A stretch of DNA of 64,000 nt, taken from Chara braunii. Lineage: Eukaryota; Streptophyta; Charophyceae; Charales; Characeae. The notes below the pieces were generated by a model that ran no database searches, was not told the origin of the DNA, and saw only the letters and a program-made list of their open reading frames with translations. The stretch spans positions 2,256,690 through 2,320,689 of the forward strand of contig BFEA01000018.1 of the NCBI GenBank assembly GCA_003427395.1, given 5' to 3'. The number at the start of each line of letters is the position of its first letter. Within the stretch, counting starts at the first letter, position 1. Position numbers and translations under genes: made by a program. Positions 53,107 through 64,000 of this stretch are shown here, one piece after another.

Positions 53107-53329
53107 GGGTATACTTGTAACCGTTCCATAATCAGTAATAATAGTCAAATGTATAATCGCACCAGGATTCTGCCCCCCAGCCCATCAAAAGCCGGTCTCG
53201 TAGTCCTGTCCCCTAGGGGAATTGAAAAGCCGACACAACGTTTTGCCTCAAAAGCTCTGCAAAAGCCACATACTTCAAAAAGAAATCCAAAGCCCTACTG
53301 CAGACTGAGGAAAACCATTGGTCAGGAAG

Positions 53330-53570
53330 CCCAAGCGGGCTAGCTCAGTTGGTTGAGCACGTAAGTGGCACTCAGTAGGTCGCGGGTTCGATTCCCGACG
53401 CCGTCCTTTCAATTCCCACAAGCCTCCTTGGGGTATACTTCCGGTTTTCACCGCCAGAGATTGTCGGCTTTGGGCCTCCTGGCTGGTTAAGAAACGTTGT
53501 TCCGGCCTATGCCAGGTGTTAGCAGCCTGGGTACTGCTCCCCACACTGAGCAGAGGGTGGTAGACATAGA
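53330..53570 (+). mobile_element. tRNA-derived SINE family 2
   Basis: The head 'ggctagctcagttggttgag' (A box) and 'cgcgggttcgattcccgac' (B box) is spaced as in a tRNA, and a D-arm helix GCTC/GAGC forms. The acceptor stem does not pair, so it is not a tRNA gene. The body after the head ('ctccttggggtatacttccg' onward) is unrelated to family 1. Confidence 0.65.
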
Positions 53571-53584
53571 CCCATAACCGTAGC

Positions 53585-53697
53585 ATAGCTTAGCTCAGGG
53601 TTAGGGTATTTAAAAGCGGTACTCGTCTCACCGTAGGATAGCTTAGCTTAGGGTTAGGGTATTAAAAGCGGTACTCGTCTCACCCATAACCGTCGGA
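53585..53697. repeat. Tandem duplication containing 'gggttagggtatt'
   Basis: Two units (53585 and 53638, period 53) share 'atagcttagct.agggttag' and 'aaaagcggtactcgtctcac'. The TTAGGG-like motif occurs once per unit and is probably incidental. Confidence 0.75.
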
Positions 53698-55125
53698 TAG
53701 CTTATAGCTGCTGTCTGCGCTTGGGGTGTCGGGTGCCTGGGGTATTGGGTTGTGGTGCTGGGTTGCCTTGGGCGGATAAGGTCACATGCTGAGATGAGCA
53801 GGTAGACAAAGAAAAAAGGTAGGTAGATTAAGGAAGGCAAGAAATTGAGAGAAGAAGAAACTAGTGTAGCTAAATCCATCTGTCTCCCATATGAGGAGAA
53901 GACAGAGTGCATTTTTGGGAAAATAAATAAATAAACAAAAATTGGTCAGGGCATTATCCGGTGTTGTATCACGAACCATTTTTGCCGCTATCTCATCAAC
54001 TTCCTAGGGCCAACATGTATGTCTACCTCCAACTATTTCCCATCCACTCAAGACTGACATCACCTCTTTCACTCGGCAAACAGTTATCGCTCCCAAAAAT
54101 CACCACCTAGCAAACAGACAGCTCCAGCACAAATCTCCTAATAGATAATCATGGAGATAGACACAGAAGACTGCATGCCGCAAACAGCCAAGCTTTGCCA
54201 TCGATTTACTGTCTTGCCCCTAAGGAACGGCATATAGCTCTGTTTGCCCTAAGGTTGCCACATTTTCTATACCCCTAAAGATGCACTCTATTCAAAAAGA
54301 ACACAACAGGGGCCCAGAGAATCGCCTAAGGACACTCCCAAGCACAGGCGGTCCAAACAGCAACGCCGAGAACAACAACACCACCAAACACCAGCAAGGA
54401 AAATTTTCTACACCGGCAATGCTCCGTCCCACCACCCAGATCATTCATCAATCTACACACGTTCATCTCATACCCAAACCTCATGTGCTGTAGGGTGATG
54501 ACAACAGTCCACCCTGTACCGCAATGAAAGTGAGTGCACGTCGAAAGGACAGACTGTAACATAATCACGGATGCAAAGCCCCTGACGGAAGAGCAAGTGA
54601 ACCAGTCGTATGCACATATAGCATCCCTGAGATTGCTATTGTGCACAGATCTACCATTATTTAGGAGTTTCCTCCACAGAAGACCTAAAAGCTAGGAGTG
54701 ACGTAAGTAAGAAGGCGGTCAATTTGTGACAAACACCACCAACCATGCACGATGCATGGACAGGCATCAATTCCTTCTCAACAGCACTATGTTCTGCATA
54801 AACACCCTATCATGGTAGGCAACTGTGTGCCAAAATATCATCCAAAGCCTCCTGTTAGGAAAGACCTACAGGAGGAGAATGCTGATGCTGAATGATAGCA
54901 AAGGCCTGTCAACCACTGCAAAAGATTTGACCTTGAGAAGGCTGTTGATCACAAACCAATGAAATCTTTGGTGGACCAGATGCTAGGACGGTCACAGTGG
55001 TGAGCTACTACGAGACGACTTAGAACTCCACGTTCGAAATACAGGGGATGATCCTAATATTGACAGTTGTAATGCCGATGATGCAGAATTGCTTAATTGC
55101 TTTCTAGTTGTAATTCTCCTGCACC
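53698..55125. other. No recognised gene
   Basis: Unassigned DNA with no repeat or domain that I can support. Confidence 0.4.
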
Positions 55126-55127
55126 TT

Positions 55128-55206
<79 letters not shown>

Positions 55207-55358
55207 TCACAGCTGTAATCCCAATGGTGTAGAATTGCTTTCTATCCTCTCTCTCTCACACACACACACACACACAGACGCATCTGTAACCCCGATGATG
55301 CAGAATGGCTTTGTAAGTTCTAACCCAGTGTATTGCGCTTCTCCTCCCCTTTCCCTCC

Positions 55359-55403
<45 letters not shown>

Positions 55404-55404
55404 N

Positions 55405-55444
<40 letters not shown>

Positions 55445-55469
55445 AGTGTATTGCGCTTCTCCTCCCCTT

Positions 55470-55523
<54 letters not shown>
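55126..55523. repeat. Cluster of (CT)n and (CA)n microsatellites
   Basis: CT and CA tracts are separated by a duplicated 'tgtaa.cccgatgatgcagaat'-type segment and by a duplicated 'acccagtgtattgcgcttct' segment (55324 and 55441). A single N at 55404 sits inside a CT run. Confidence 0.9.
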
Positions 55524-55525
<2 letters not shown>

Positions 55526-56009
55526 AGCAAAGAAAAACACGCTCCTGAGATTGAGTAGGAACTGATTGATGCAAAGATTCAAATTCATTCAATAGACATT
55601 TTCGCAACAACAAGAAAGAGAAAACAACACTAACCAACAGATGCAATTCGTTATCTGATGCAAAGATTCAAAAGACAGTTCACAACAACAGAGAAAGGGG
55701 AAACAACACACTAACAGTTCGCAACAACGCATTTAGAAATGCCGTGAATAGTACTGATCACTGATTAGTAATCACACCGTAAAACTCAGTCTTTACCGAA
55801 TGCGAAGAGTACTGATCTATGGACTAAAACAGTGCACTAAGCACTTGATGAAACAAATGAAGAAGTAAAAGAGCCCTGGTGTGAGCCCTTCGCCATAATT
55901 CTGCTAGTAGTGCAGAAGTTTCTCCCTTTCTGCTGCTTCCAAGCAGCTTCCCCCTCAATGCTGTTGTTGAGGCCTGTCAGCTCAAAACATGAGATAGAGA
56001 CGGGAGACA
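55524..56009. other. No recognised gene
   Basis: Short repeats such as 'gatgcaaagattcaaa' (55567 and 55658) are the only structure. Confidence 0.4.
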
Positions 56010-56317
56010 GTCACATGCCTTGCTAATCATGTCCTATTGATTCCCATTCGTGGATTCGTTGTGATGAGAATCAATAGGACATGATTGGCAAGGCCTGTGA
56101 CTGGATTCTCATTCGTGGATTCGTTGTGTATTAGGGTTACCATTCACACGAGGAAGGAAATGAACTATGGAAAGAAAAACAGGTGCAGTACTGACCGGCA
56201 TCCCTGTGGAGGGCATACTCCATCATCATGAGGAAGGAAATGAACTATGGATAGTATGGAAAGGAAAAAAGGTGCAGTACCGACCGGCATCCCTGTGGAG
56301 GGCATACTCCATCATCA
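56010..56317. repeat. Inverted repeat plus tandem duplication
   Basis: Arms 56010-56043 and 56068-56101 are 34-bp inverted repeats with two mismatches ('aatcatgtcctattgattc'). The loop motif 'cattcgtggattcgttgtg' is repeated directly just outside (56045-56063 and 56110-56128). 56150-56225 and 56226-56317 are direct duplicates ('ccggcatccctgtggagggc'). Confidence 0.8.
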
Positions 56318-57065
56318 AGGTGATGATCGTTCATGGACTCTCGCTCCAGATGCTCTGGCACTCCGCCTCGACAGAGTAGGAGTTCATCCAAGTCATCAAT
56401 AGCATGATGATTTGTCAGAATATCGCCTTATTAACCTGCAGAAAATTACACCAAAAATTCCAGAGGGCGGTTAGCTTATTGCATACCAAAATCCCTTAAA
56501 AAAAAGACATTAGATCACCACAAGGAACCCACCAATTTGAGGTCTTCAGTCCAGTCTAGTCCAATCACAACGACGAATCCACGAAAGAAACTCGGACCTG
56601 AAGACGCACTGGCACACTAACAGAAGACCATATCCATTACGCAATCCCTTCAATAGATGAGAAGCAAACAAGTCTCATCTTTATCAACGAGTCGGAAGTT
56701 TTGAATTTTGTTAATCAATGCTGATCAGGGATCCTTCCGCCAGACGGAAAGATGCGTGAGTGGGTATATGATGTAATACTGCTAATTTGACTTGTCGGGG
56801 GAATAGGAACCGGACCGACACTCCCCAGAATGGATATGGAGCCAGGACCATAAGGGCCTGTTTTTTTTTTTGGTGTAAAAAAAGGGGGGGAAAAAAAAAG
56901 AAAGGTTTGAATTTTGAAACCTGCCCTCGTTACCATCTGCTCAGAGAGGTCAAGCACCCCACAAACAGATACAGGCCAGGGGGGGTTCTCTACGTGGCCA
57001 CGCTGTCAACAAGACAAGAAAGGTCCCAAATAGAACGCCCGGTGTGAAATTGTGAACGCATAGAC
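56318..57065. other. No recognised gene
   Basis: Unassigned DNA with mixed T/A/G homopolymers near 56860-56900. Confidence 0.4.
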
Positions 57066-57173
57066 TGCCGTCTTCACCTGGACAGACACCTGGTGATTAT
57101 CGCGGCACCTGGACTGAAAAGCACCCCAAATACGGCTATAATGACAGGGCGTTATATTCGGGTGAAGACGGTA
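57066..57173. mobile_element. pogo-like MITE, copy P5
   Basis: The body is 57068-57171 (104 bp). The left end is 'ccgtcttcacctggacag' and the right end, reverse-complemented, is 'ccgtcttcacccgaatataa'. TA flanks the right side. The left half has been altered by local duplication ('cacctgga'/'cacctggact'). Confidence 0.75.
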
Positions 57174-57239
57174 GTCATTTATATGCTCCTACCATTGAAA
57201 CCAATTCCAATTCTGTTATTAGTGCGTATGAGGTCCTGG

Positions 57240-57400
57240 ATGGTAAATCTTCCCCCCCTTGCCAGATCGATCTGGATTCAAACTCAGGTCTGTGTAGATC
57301 GATCTGGATTCAAACTCAGGTCTGTGTAGATCGATCTGGATTTGAACTCAGGTCTGTGTTCCAACAGTTCCTGTGTGTACCAGCTGAACTACGTCCGTAC
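57240..57400 (-). mobile_element. SINE family 1 copy with triplicated B-box segment
   Basis: A 37-bp unit 'gatcgatctggatt.aaactc' plus 'aggtctgtgta' occurs three times in direct order (about 57262-57360). It is followed by the head 'ccagctgaactacgtccgta', the complement of a diverged A box. Confidence 0.7.
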
Positions 57401-58028
57401 CCACTTTTTTAGTCACACATTCTACCGACTACAAGTATCCACGCACATCCATACACAAACTAAAGAAAACAGTATCTGTGTAACCATAGGTGTATTAGTT
57501 ATGGAGAAAAAGATTGTGGATGGTCAGCTGAGTGACTTGAGAGTCAAAAAAACAAGTGCCCATGCAGACAGGCAATGATAGAAAAGAGACGGTAAGCAAT
57601 GCGAATAACAGACACTGTGGCTAATAAACATTCAGCTCAAACCACGTTTCACATCATCCTGCGGTGTTGACAACCAAGGAAGGAGAGTTTGTGCGATGAA
57701 GATATGCTTTCGAAAATTGGAAGCATAGAAGAGGCCCTCAGACTGAGCATGAATCGTGTGCCCTCTTCATGTTTGCGGCATTCCATTTAAAACCAATGCC
57801 TTGGCCCGGTACCTGCGAGAATGCGGCAGTTAAGAAGAGGCTCCGGTTGCACAGGGAATAGGAGATGTACGTATCAGTTTCCTTTAGAGTTCCGTGAGCC
57901 GTTAACTACCGCGATATAAAGGGCCTATTGGTGAAGGATAATGGTTCAATTTCCTGTTCTCTCCGATCTAACACTACAGAAATAACACTCCATTTTGGAA
58001 ATTACATTTATCACTATAATTGCGTCAT
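57401..58028. other. No recognised gene
   Basis: Unassigned DNA between two SINE copies. No repeat or domain is seen. Confidence 0.4.
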
Positions 58029-58200
58029 ATTACCAACTTCCCTAGCTCAGTTGGTACACCCATGAACTATTGAAATACCGACTCAAGTTCGAATCCACAT
58101 ACTATCAGGCGAACAGACTGAAGTCCCCCTGAATTGCCCGGGGCCGTCCATTCAACGATGTTATCTCAAGGCCGCCGCCCTTTCGGAAAAAAAAAAGACG
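58029..58200 (+). mobile_element. SINE family 1, plus-strand copy
   Basis: The head 'cctagctcagttggtacacc' and B box 'caagttcgaatccaca' are followed by the body and the family 3' end 'gttatctcaaggccgccgcc', ending in 'aaaaaaaaaa'. It is the only copy reading on the plus strand. It has the full order A box, B box, body, A-tail. Confidence 0.85.
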
Positions 58201-58370
58201 GAAGAAAGAGTCAGAGAAGAAGCCCAAATACAGTTAACCAGGGCCAAATGAAGAAAAAGGCTGGCCATCTACTTCGAGCCGCCGCCCCAGTACAAAATTG
58301 AAGAAGTTAACAGCCTTCAACTTTTTGGGCTATTTGTCGGAGCTTCCCTTTCGGTACAGTTGTTTCCATC

Positions 58371-58373
<3 letters not shown>

Positions 58374-58427
<54 letters not shown>
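58374..58427. repeat. (GA)n microsatellite
   Basis: About 54 bp of pure GA. Confidence 0.95.
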
Positions 58428-58429
<2 letters not shown>

Positions 58430-58544
58430 CAAATGATCTCTAGTCTTTAGAATTTCTCATCAGAGCCATAAAATCATACCCTCCCATGCTCTATTTCAGG
58501 GAGTACTAACAGAAAAAAAGATTTATTAAACTGGATCTGGCTCT

Positions 58545-58735
58545 TTTTTTTTTTCTTTTTTNTTTTTTTTTTTGTCAAGGGCGATGGTGTTGCGATAGAA
58601 TAATGGAAGATCACCATCCCCAGGTAATTCACAATCATTTTATTCTGCGCATCTGATTGTATCTGGATTCGAACTTGAGTCTGTCTTACAGTCCGTGGGC
58701 GTACCAACTGCGCTAGGCTCGTTGGTAGATCTGGC
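58545..58735 (-). mobile_element. SINE family 1, minus-strand copy
   Basis: A T-run with an N (58562) is followed by 'gtcaagggcgatggtgttgc', 'ccccaggtaattcacaat', 'tctggattcgaacttgagtc' and 'gtaccaactgcgctaggctc'. A second fragment of the head ('tgcgctaggctcgttggttt') lies at 58820-58841. Confidence 0.85.
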
Positions 58736-58739
58736 TCCA

Positions 58740-60325
58740 TTTCTGTCAAGTGCATCTAGGAAAGTCCTACTCTGAATATGCCCTCAATTGTCGACCAGAT
58801 GGGCTAATGATCTCCACCCTCTGCGCTAGGCTCGTTGGTTTCCGTTGCCATGCGTCCTGTTGCATCTCCAATCTCAATGGGTCACTAAATTAATCCCTGA
58901 CAGCTCCAAAGGATAGCCTTCGCACAAGCTCAACAACCAGGAAAAATGTGCAAGCTCCCTTCACTCTCCCAGTCCATGAATCCTTCTGCTTTTCCAGAAG
59001 TTTCTTCCACTTGTTTTCATACTATTGTCCCCTTCCACACCGCAAAACGAACCGGCATCTTGGGACTCCGACACAGGCCAAACTATCTACCAGTGTCTCT
59101 GCTTCATTGCCACCTCGACAAAACCCCCAGCCCTACTCCGTAGAGCAACTCACATTCCAAACAGCTCCAAGCCTCGGACAACAGCTCTGCCTGCTGATCT
59201 GCCGACATTCTAGGTGTGCGCCTCTCTCTCTCTCTCTCTCTCTCTGACACACCTCACCACCCAGACGATCAACAGCTCGGCCTGCCTCCCTGCCGCTCTC
59301 CCTGTCTGCCTGCTGCTCTGACTGGCCGTATGTTTTCCTCCACCCTCCACCCGCCCTCTCTCTCTCTCTCCCTCTCCCCCCCTCCCCAAAAAAAAAACAC
59401 ACATGCACTTCATTCACAGTCATGAAGGGTTGCCTTCACGAAAACAATGGAAATCAAGAATGAGAGAGAACTGAAATATTGCTCTTCTGGTTTGATAACT
59501 GTGAAGCATTGCACAGGAATGTAACCGCTGAGACTTTAGAATGGCTGATAGCTCCCTACCATGTGGCCAAAAGTTCTGAGTTGGCCTGTTTTCATTGGAC
59601 TTGTGTAACCGTGTCTAAATCATTTGCCACCTGCCTGCAGACGTGCAGCCCCGTAGTACCGAGCTTATCTGGCATGCTGTGTACGCGGGGCAGATGGCCA
59701 TGCAATTCCAGTTATTATCACGAGTCAGCAGCACAACACGGAGGCACGACGATCGATCGATGATAATTGCTAGGTTTATAGAACGTTGTACCCGTTTCTG
59801 GGCACTTGAGATCCTTGCCCAACCGATACACTGTTTTTCTCAAAGACCTAAGTTTGTATTTAGTTGATAACGTAAGACCACATGAAGACCGCCCTACCTT
59901 AGATATAAAAAAAGGGGAGATAAACAGCCTCTGACTGCTGCTTTCTTGTAGATTTACTTCTTTTATATTTAGAAACAAAAAAAGGGAGATAAACAACCTC
60001 CCACTAGTGCTTTCTTGTATACTTTCATTCATCTTTTTCCCCCTCGCTTATTTGCCACACACTTGTCGTTGTCATCACGAGTCATTACTATGTTGCCCTC
60101 ATTGTCATGATCTTGCGAATAGACGTTTCGCAAAACCCTATCACAAGGCCAGAGAGAGAAAGGGGATGGAGGAAACAAGTGGCCGCCTGCCACTGACCAA
60201 AGAGCGATACAAGTCATGCCAATGCGCCTGGGGCAGGAGGGGAGGCGAAGTGGAGTTCCACCGAATCACAGCCCTTTGACTGACTATCTGGCCCTTGCAC
60301 CTGGGCTCCCCCTCTTGCTATTGTG
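58740..60325. other. No recognised gene
   Basis: A (CT)n tract at 59221-59246. 59905-60015 has a short duplication ('agggagataaacaacctc'). No domain is recognised. Confidence 0.4.
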
Positions 60326-60890
60326 CACTCTCTGATGCTTCTGCCTTCTCTCATTCTTCATGTTTTATTCTTGCTCTTCTTTCACTTTATGTTTGTTTCT
60401 TTCCCCTCTTTCACTGTGTCCATGTCCTGCTTTTCTTCTTTCCCGCAATCTACCCTCTCCTCTTTGTGTTCCGCTCGGCAGTGTCTCTATCTCTTTCTGT
60501 TTGTTGCTCATTCCTTCACTTACTGCTATCTCTTTCTCTGTGTGTATGTCTCCACATGGCTCTTGCTCTCTTTCTTCGTTCACTCTCTGATGCTTCTGCC
60601 TTCTCATTCTGCATGTTTTATTCTTCCCCTTCTTCAACCTTATGATTGTTTCTTTCCCCTCTTTCACTTTGTCCCTCTTCCGCTTTTCTCTTTTCCCACA
60701 ATCTACCCCCCTCTCTTTGTGTTTCGCTCGGCAGTGTCTCTACCCCCTCCTCTTTATGTTCCGCTCGGCAGTGTCTTTCTCTCTTTCTGTTTGCTGCTCT
60801 TCCTTCACTTGCTGGGTACATTTCTGCTCGTTCTCTGTCTCTGTGTGTGCATGTCTCCACATGCCTCTTGCTCTCTTTCTTTGGTTACTT
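60326..60890. repeat. CT-rich tandem duplication, period about 255 bp
   Basis: Units start at 60326 and 60581 with 'cactctctgatgcttctgcc'. They share 'gttccgctcggcagtgtct' and 'gtctccacatg.ctcttgctc'. Within unit 2 the 'gctcggcagtgtct' segment is doubled. Pyrimidine richness creates long hydrophobic frames here. Confidence 0.8.
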
Positions 60891-62000
60891 CACGGATCTC
60901 ATTTCTGAACGAGTTTCTTTCTTCCGTCACCTCCAACCCACCGCCCAGGGCATCTATTCTTTGTCTGTATTCCACCCCTTTATGCTTCTGCGTCTTACAT
61001 CTCCTGCTCCTCCCTCCCTCCCTCCCTCCCTCCCTCCCTCACTCACTCACTCACTCACTACCTACGTAACTACTTCTGCATCATCCCCGTCATTGTATGT
61101 GTCCAGAACCGCCTAGTAAACCATTAACAGAAGGGGAGAAAAGGACACAAAGGTAGGGGGCTGTGACAGACTGTTCCTCACAACCCACCACAACTCCTTA
61201 AGAAACAGATGGAAAACATCCGCACAGCTGCCCATTCCTTAAAGCACCAGTACATGGGCACCTGGGCCGCGGGTCTGACACCTCGAATTCTGGAAGCGCA
61301 AAACGAGAATGCAACCGCCGATCCAATTTATCAATGACAGGCCCAGCGTTCGACGTTTGGGCCGCTTCAGTTTTCTTGTCGCGACAGGTTTCCGACTGCA
61401 CGGCTGGGCCCATGTACTCACTAGTGGTTTAATCTTTAAACCAATCTTCTGGGACGCCAATTTAACACCTCCTCCCTTTCTCCATCTTCAATACAAACTC
61501 TCTCCTCCTACAGTTTCACTCCATCCAGCTCACGAAAACGCCCTCATCTCATACAACAATTCCCGTATCTTAGAGGGCCGCTGCCCTCTGCCATGGCAGA
61601 GCACTGGAGGCCAGGTGGGGCAATTATATTTTGAGATCTCCCACATGCACCGGCACATTGATACGGTATCAGTGGTTTAAGTGATTCTTCAAAAAAGCGA
61701 AAAGGAGGAATCCTGCATACGAACACGACGACTTGGGACAGGGAGGCAAAGTGAAATATCGTCATCATAAAAGAGAGCCCAGTGGAAAGGGTTTAGAATG
61801 AAAAGTCGACCAGAAAGGAGGGAGAGAAAAAGAAAGAGAAGGTAGACCACAGAATCACAAACGGTGCAAGGAGCACACATGAGGCCTAACACGAGGCCTA
61901 GAGAAGCAGCAAGACAGAAAGGAGAGAAATAGCGACCCTTCTCCTTGTGTATTCCCTTGCTTAAGGCAGCTAACACACCACGGAAGGAAACGCACGCACA

Positions 62001-62033
<33 letters not shown>

Positions 62034-62155
62034 CAGTCTGGCACAGTCCTGCTATTTTTGTCGAGTTGTGTTCAGGGAACATGACAACACACACATGACA
62101 ACAGAGTGAATATTGCTTATGGGCACAATGAAAAGTCAACATTTACAAGTTTAAT
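60891..62155. other. No recognised gene
   Basis: A (CTCC)n/(CACT)n tract at 61015-61060 and the dispersed 'gtaaaccattaacagaaggg' motif at 61116-61184. No domain is recognised. Confidence 0.4.
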
Positions 62156-62157
62156 GA

Positions 62158-62198
<41 letters not shown>

Positions 62199-62204
62199 TC
62201 AGGG

Positions 62205-62236
<32 letters not shown>

Positions 62237-62824
62237 AGAACAGAAAAGAAAAGCAATGGGCTGAATGTGGCTTATGGTGGCAATGAAAAAGCGAAGGAGC
62301 AGCGTAAAATCCCTCTGTCAGTCTGTACTCGTTTAACCTGTCAAGGGCTTCTTTACGACGCGAGCCTTGCATAACAGAAGTCAAAACGGCCTTGAAGACG
62401 CGAGAGGAAATCCACACAAACTTGACACATACAACAACCAAGATAACACAAAAGAAAAATAGCAAGCATATAGAATGGAGAACTAATTGTGAAACATGAA
62501 AGAAGAAGAAGAAGAAGAAGAAGAAGAAGAAGAAAAAAAAGAAAGGCTGCTGGCTAGTCCACACATGATCTGCTAGAATTGAGACTGAAAAGAATGACCA
62601 ATGTACGAAGAGCACATGCAAACAAAAAAGAAGACTAAAAAAACAAAAAACAAAAAAGAAGAAGAAGAAGAAGAAGACGACGAAGAAGAATGCGAAGAAG
62701 AAGGGCAATATAGCTAGTCCAAAAATGTTTGGCTCCATTTGACGCCATAAATCTGACATCCACGAATAGGGGGTGAAGGAATGATCAATGTACCAACGAG
62801 CAAGTGAAACAAAAAGAAGAAAAA
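62156..62824. repeat. Microsatellites and GAA-rich tracts
   Basis: (CT)n(CA)n at 62157-62199, an A-run at 62205-62235, and (GAA)n at 62500-62535 and 62655-62700. The segment 'tagtcca.a.atg' after each GAA tract and 'atgatcaatgtac.aacgag' near 62780, compared with 'atgaccaatgtacgaagagc' near 62595, show a duplicated unit of about 185 bp. Confidence 0.65.
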
Positions 62825-63280
62825 NNNNNNNNNNNNNNNNNNNNNNNNNNNNNNNNNNNNNNNNNNNNNNNNNNNNNNNNNNNNNNNNNNNNNNNNNNNN
62901 NNNNNNNNNNNNNNNNNNNNNNNNNNNNNNNNNNNNNNNNNNNNNNNNNNNNNNNNNNNNNNNNNNNNNNNNNNNNNNNNNNNNNNNNNNNNNNNNNNNN
63001 NNNNNNNNNNNNNNNNNNNNNNNNNNNNNNNNNNNNNNNNNNNNNNNNNNNNNNNNNNNNNNNNNNNNNNNNNNNNNNNNNNNNNNNNNNNNNNNNNNNN
63101 NNNNNNNNNNNNNNNNNNNNNNNNNNNNNNNNNNNNNNNNNNNNNNNNNNNNNNNNNNNNNNNNNNNNNNNNNNNNNNNNNNNNNNNNNNNNNNNNNNNN
63201 NNNNNNNNNNNNNNNNNNNNNNNNNNNNNNNNNNNNNNNNNNNNNNNNNNNNNNNNNNNNNNNNNNNNNNNNNNNNNNNN
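62825..63280. other. Assembly gap, 456 N
   Basis: Undetermined bases between a GAA-rich tract and a G-run. Frames spanning it are meaningless. Confidence 0.99.
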
Positions 63281-63848
63281 GGGGGGGGGGGAAGGGGAGC
63301 AAGAGATATCGAGAACTTGTAAATGCAAGAACTTTAAAACTTTGCTTTCTCTTCCGGTTGAGAAGAGCAGGATGCATGCAGCTAGCAAACAATCCGTAAA
63401 GACGACAAAAAATTATCATCACTCAAAATAAAAACCCAAGCGAATGACGAGGGGAGAAAGAGACAAAGGGAAGAAAGACAGGTCACTAGAAATAAAGGGG
63501 AACATAGATGGAGGGACAAAGGGTCAATGCGAGAGGTCACTAGAAATAAAAATGTAAGTAGAATATAATGAGAATTGACATACAAAAGGAAGAAGGAAAC
63601 GAAGGAAGACAGCAAGGGGACAGACACGACAGCAAGATGCGAGAAAGGAGGCTTACAAGGTTCTGATATGCCTCTGTGCTGCTGGTGAGAAAGAAGACTT
63701 GCAATTCTTTTTTTCCTTTATTCTCTTTTTTTTGTTTGAGGAGAGGAGGGGGAGGAGGGGGAGGGGGGAAAGGGGGAAGAGGACTGAATGAACACTGCAC
63801 GGCTGAGAAATTAAGGCCACTATCACCAGAAAAATTACAAGCCCAGCC
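63281..63848. other. No recognised gene
   Basis: A G-run follows the gap. 'gaggtcactagaaataaa.g' is repeated at about 63478 and 63531. Nothing else is recognised. Confidence 0.4.
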
Positions 63849-63961
63849 TACCGTCTTAACCCGAATACAACGTACGGTCATTATTTATAGCTGTATTTGG
63901 GACAACTTCGAGGTTAAATACATCAATAATCACCATACGTTGTATTCAGGTGGAGTCAGTA
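63849..63961. mobile_element. pogo-like MITE, copy P6
   Basis: The body 63851-63959 (109 bp) has ends 'ccgtcttaacccgaataca' and, reverse-complemented, 'ctgactccacctgaataca', both followed by 'acgta.ggt'. TA is on each side. Confidence 0.8.
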
Positions 63962-64000
63962 GTCGAGAGTCCGCAGGCTTCCTGCAACAAAAATGTTTGT

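Noticed and set aside
53335-53405. Possible functional tRNA gene
   Set aside because: A and B boxes and a D arm are present, but the 5' and 3' acceptor segments do not pair and one T-stem pair fails. It continues as a SINE-like body.
53585-53697. Interstitial telomere repeat ('ggttagggta')
   Set aside because: Only one to two TTAGGG-like units per 53-bp duplicate. Plant telomeres are TTTAGGG, so it is most likely incidental.
62199-63422. 407-codon minus-strand frame
   Set aside because: Half of it is the 456-N gap, and the remainder is poly-Phe from A-runs.

Overview
This window is repeat-dominated eukaryotic DNA. It has no operons, ribosome-binding sites or compact gene packing, but it is full of dinucleotide and trinucleotide tracts, tRNA-derived SINEs, degenerate LINE and Ty3-type reverse-transcriptase relics, and short inverted-repeat DNA transposons. 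Two exons on the minus strand (33806-34471 and 36692-36955) look like a plant-type telomere-repeat-binding protein: a ubiquitin-like segment followed by the start of the C-terminal Myb/telobox domain, cut by a GT donor. This points to a streptophyte. A large, repeat-rich genome such as that of a charophyte (for example Chara) would fit, but the species is an inference. The sequence is a draft: it holds N gaps, single Ns at homopolymer junctions and two Nextera mate-pair junction adapters.

Layout. 0-8 kb: a Harbinger-like DNA element carrying a tandem tRNA-Asn-like array (887-1827), two opposite copies of an unrecognised transposon domain, and an internally deleted LINE (about 7650-2800, minus). 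8-16 kb: palindromic and tandem repeats, AT-rich DNA, a GGA- and CAAT-rich macrosatellite, an adapter at 13001-13038, a SINE and acidic-codon GGA tracts. 16-24 kb: a decayed Ty3-type RNase H, a second decayed LINE interrupted by a TTAA-flanked MITE, tandem SINEs giving an empty/filled pair for a TA-flanked MITE, hAT-like elements, and a U6 snRNA pseudogene inside one of them. 24-32 kb: tandem repeats and a minus-strand cluster of Cys-rich RING-like sequences, one intact and three decayed. 32.4-32.6 kb: a misassembled mate-pair junction whose other half lies at 50.1-50.3 kb. 33.8-37 kb: the telomere-binding-protein exons, with MITEs, microsatellites and a hairpin around them. 38.45-40.15 kb: a 1.7-kb hAT-like element with a long polypyrimidine core. 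45.2-49.6 kb: two large minus-strand open frames, probably one host gene of unknown function. 49.7-64 kb: tandem duplications, more SINEs, MITEs and microsatellites, and a 456-N gap.

Probable host genes are few: the telomere-binding-protein gene, the 45-49 kb hypothetical gene and perhaps the intact Cys-rich ORF at 28 kb. Everything else I can name is mobile or repetitive DNA. I found no multi-gene defence, biosynthetic or other novel system. The most informative observations are the self-dating nested insertions, the small-RNA sequences carried inside DNA transposons, and the assembly artefacts.
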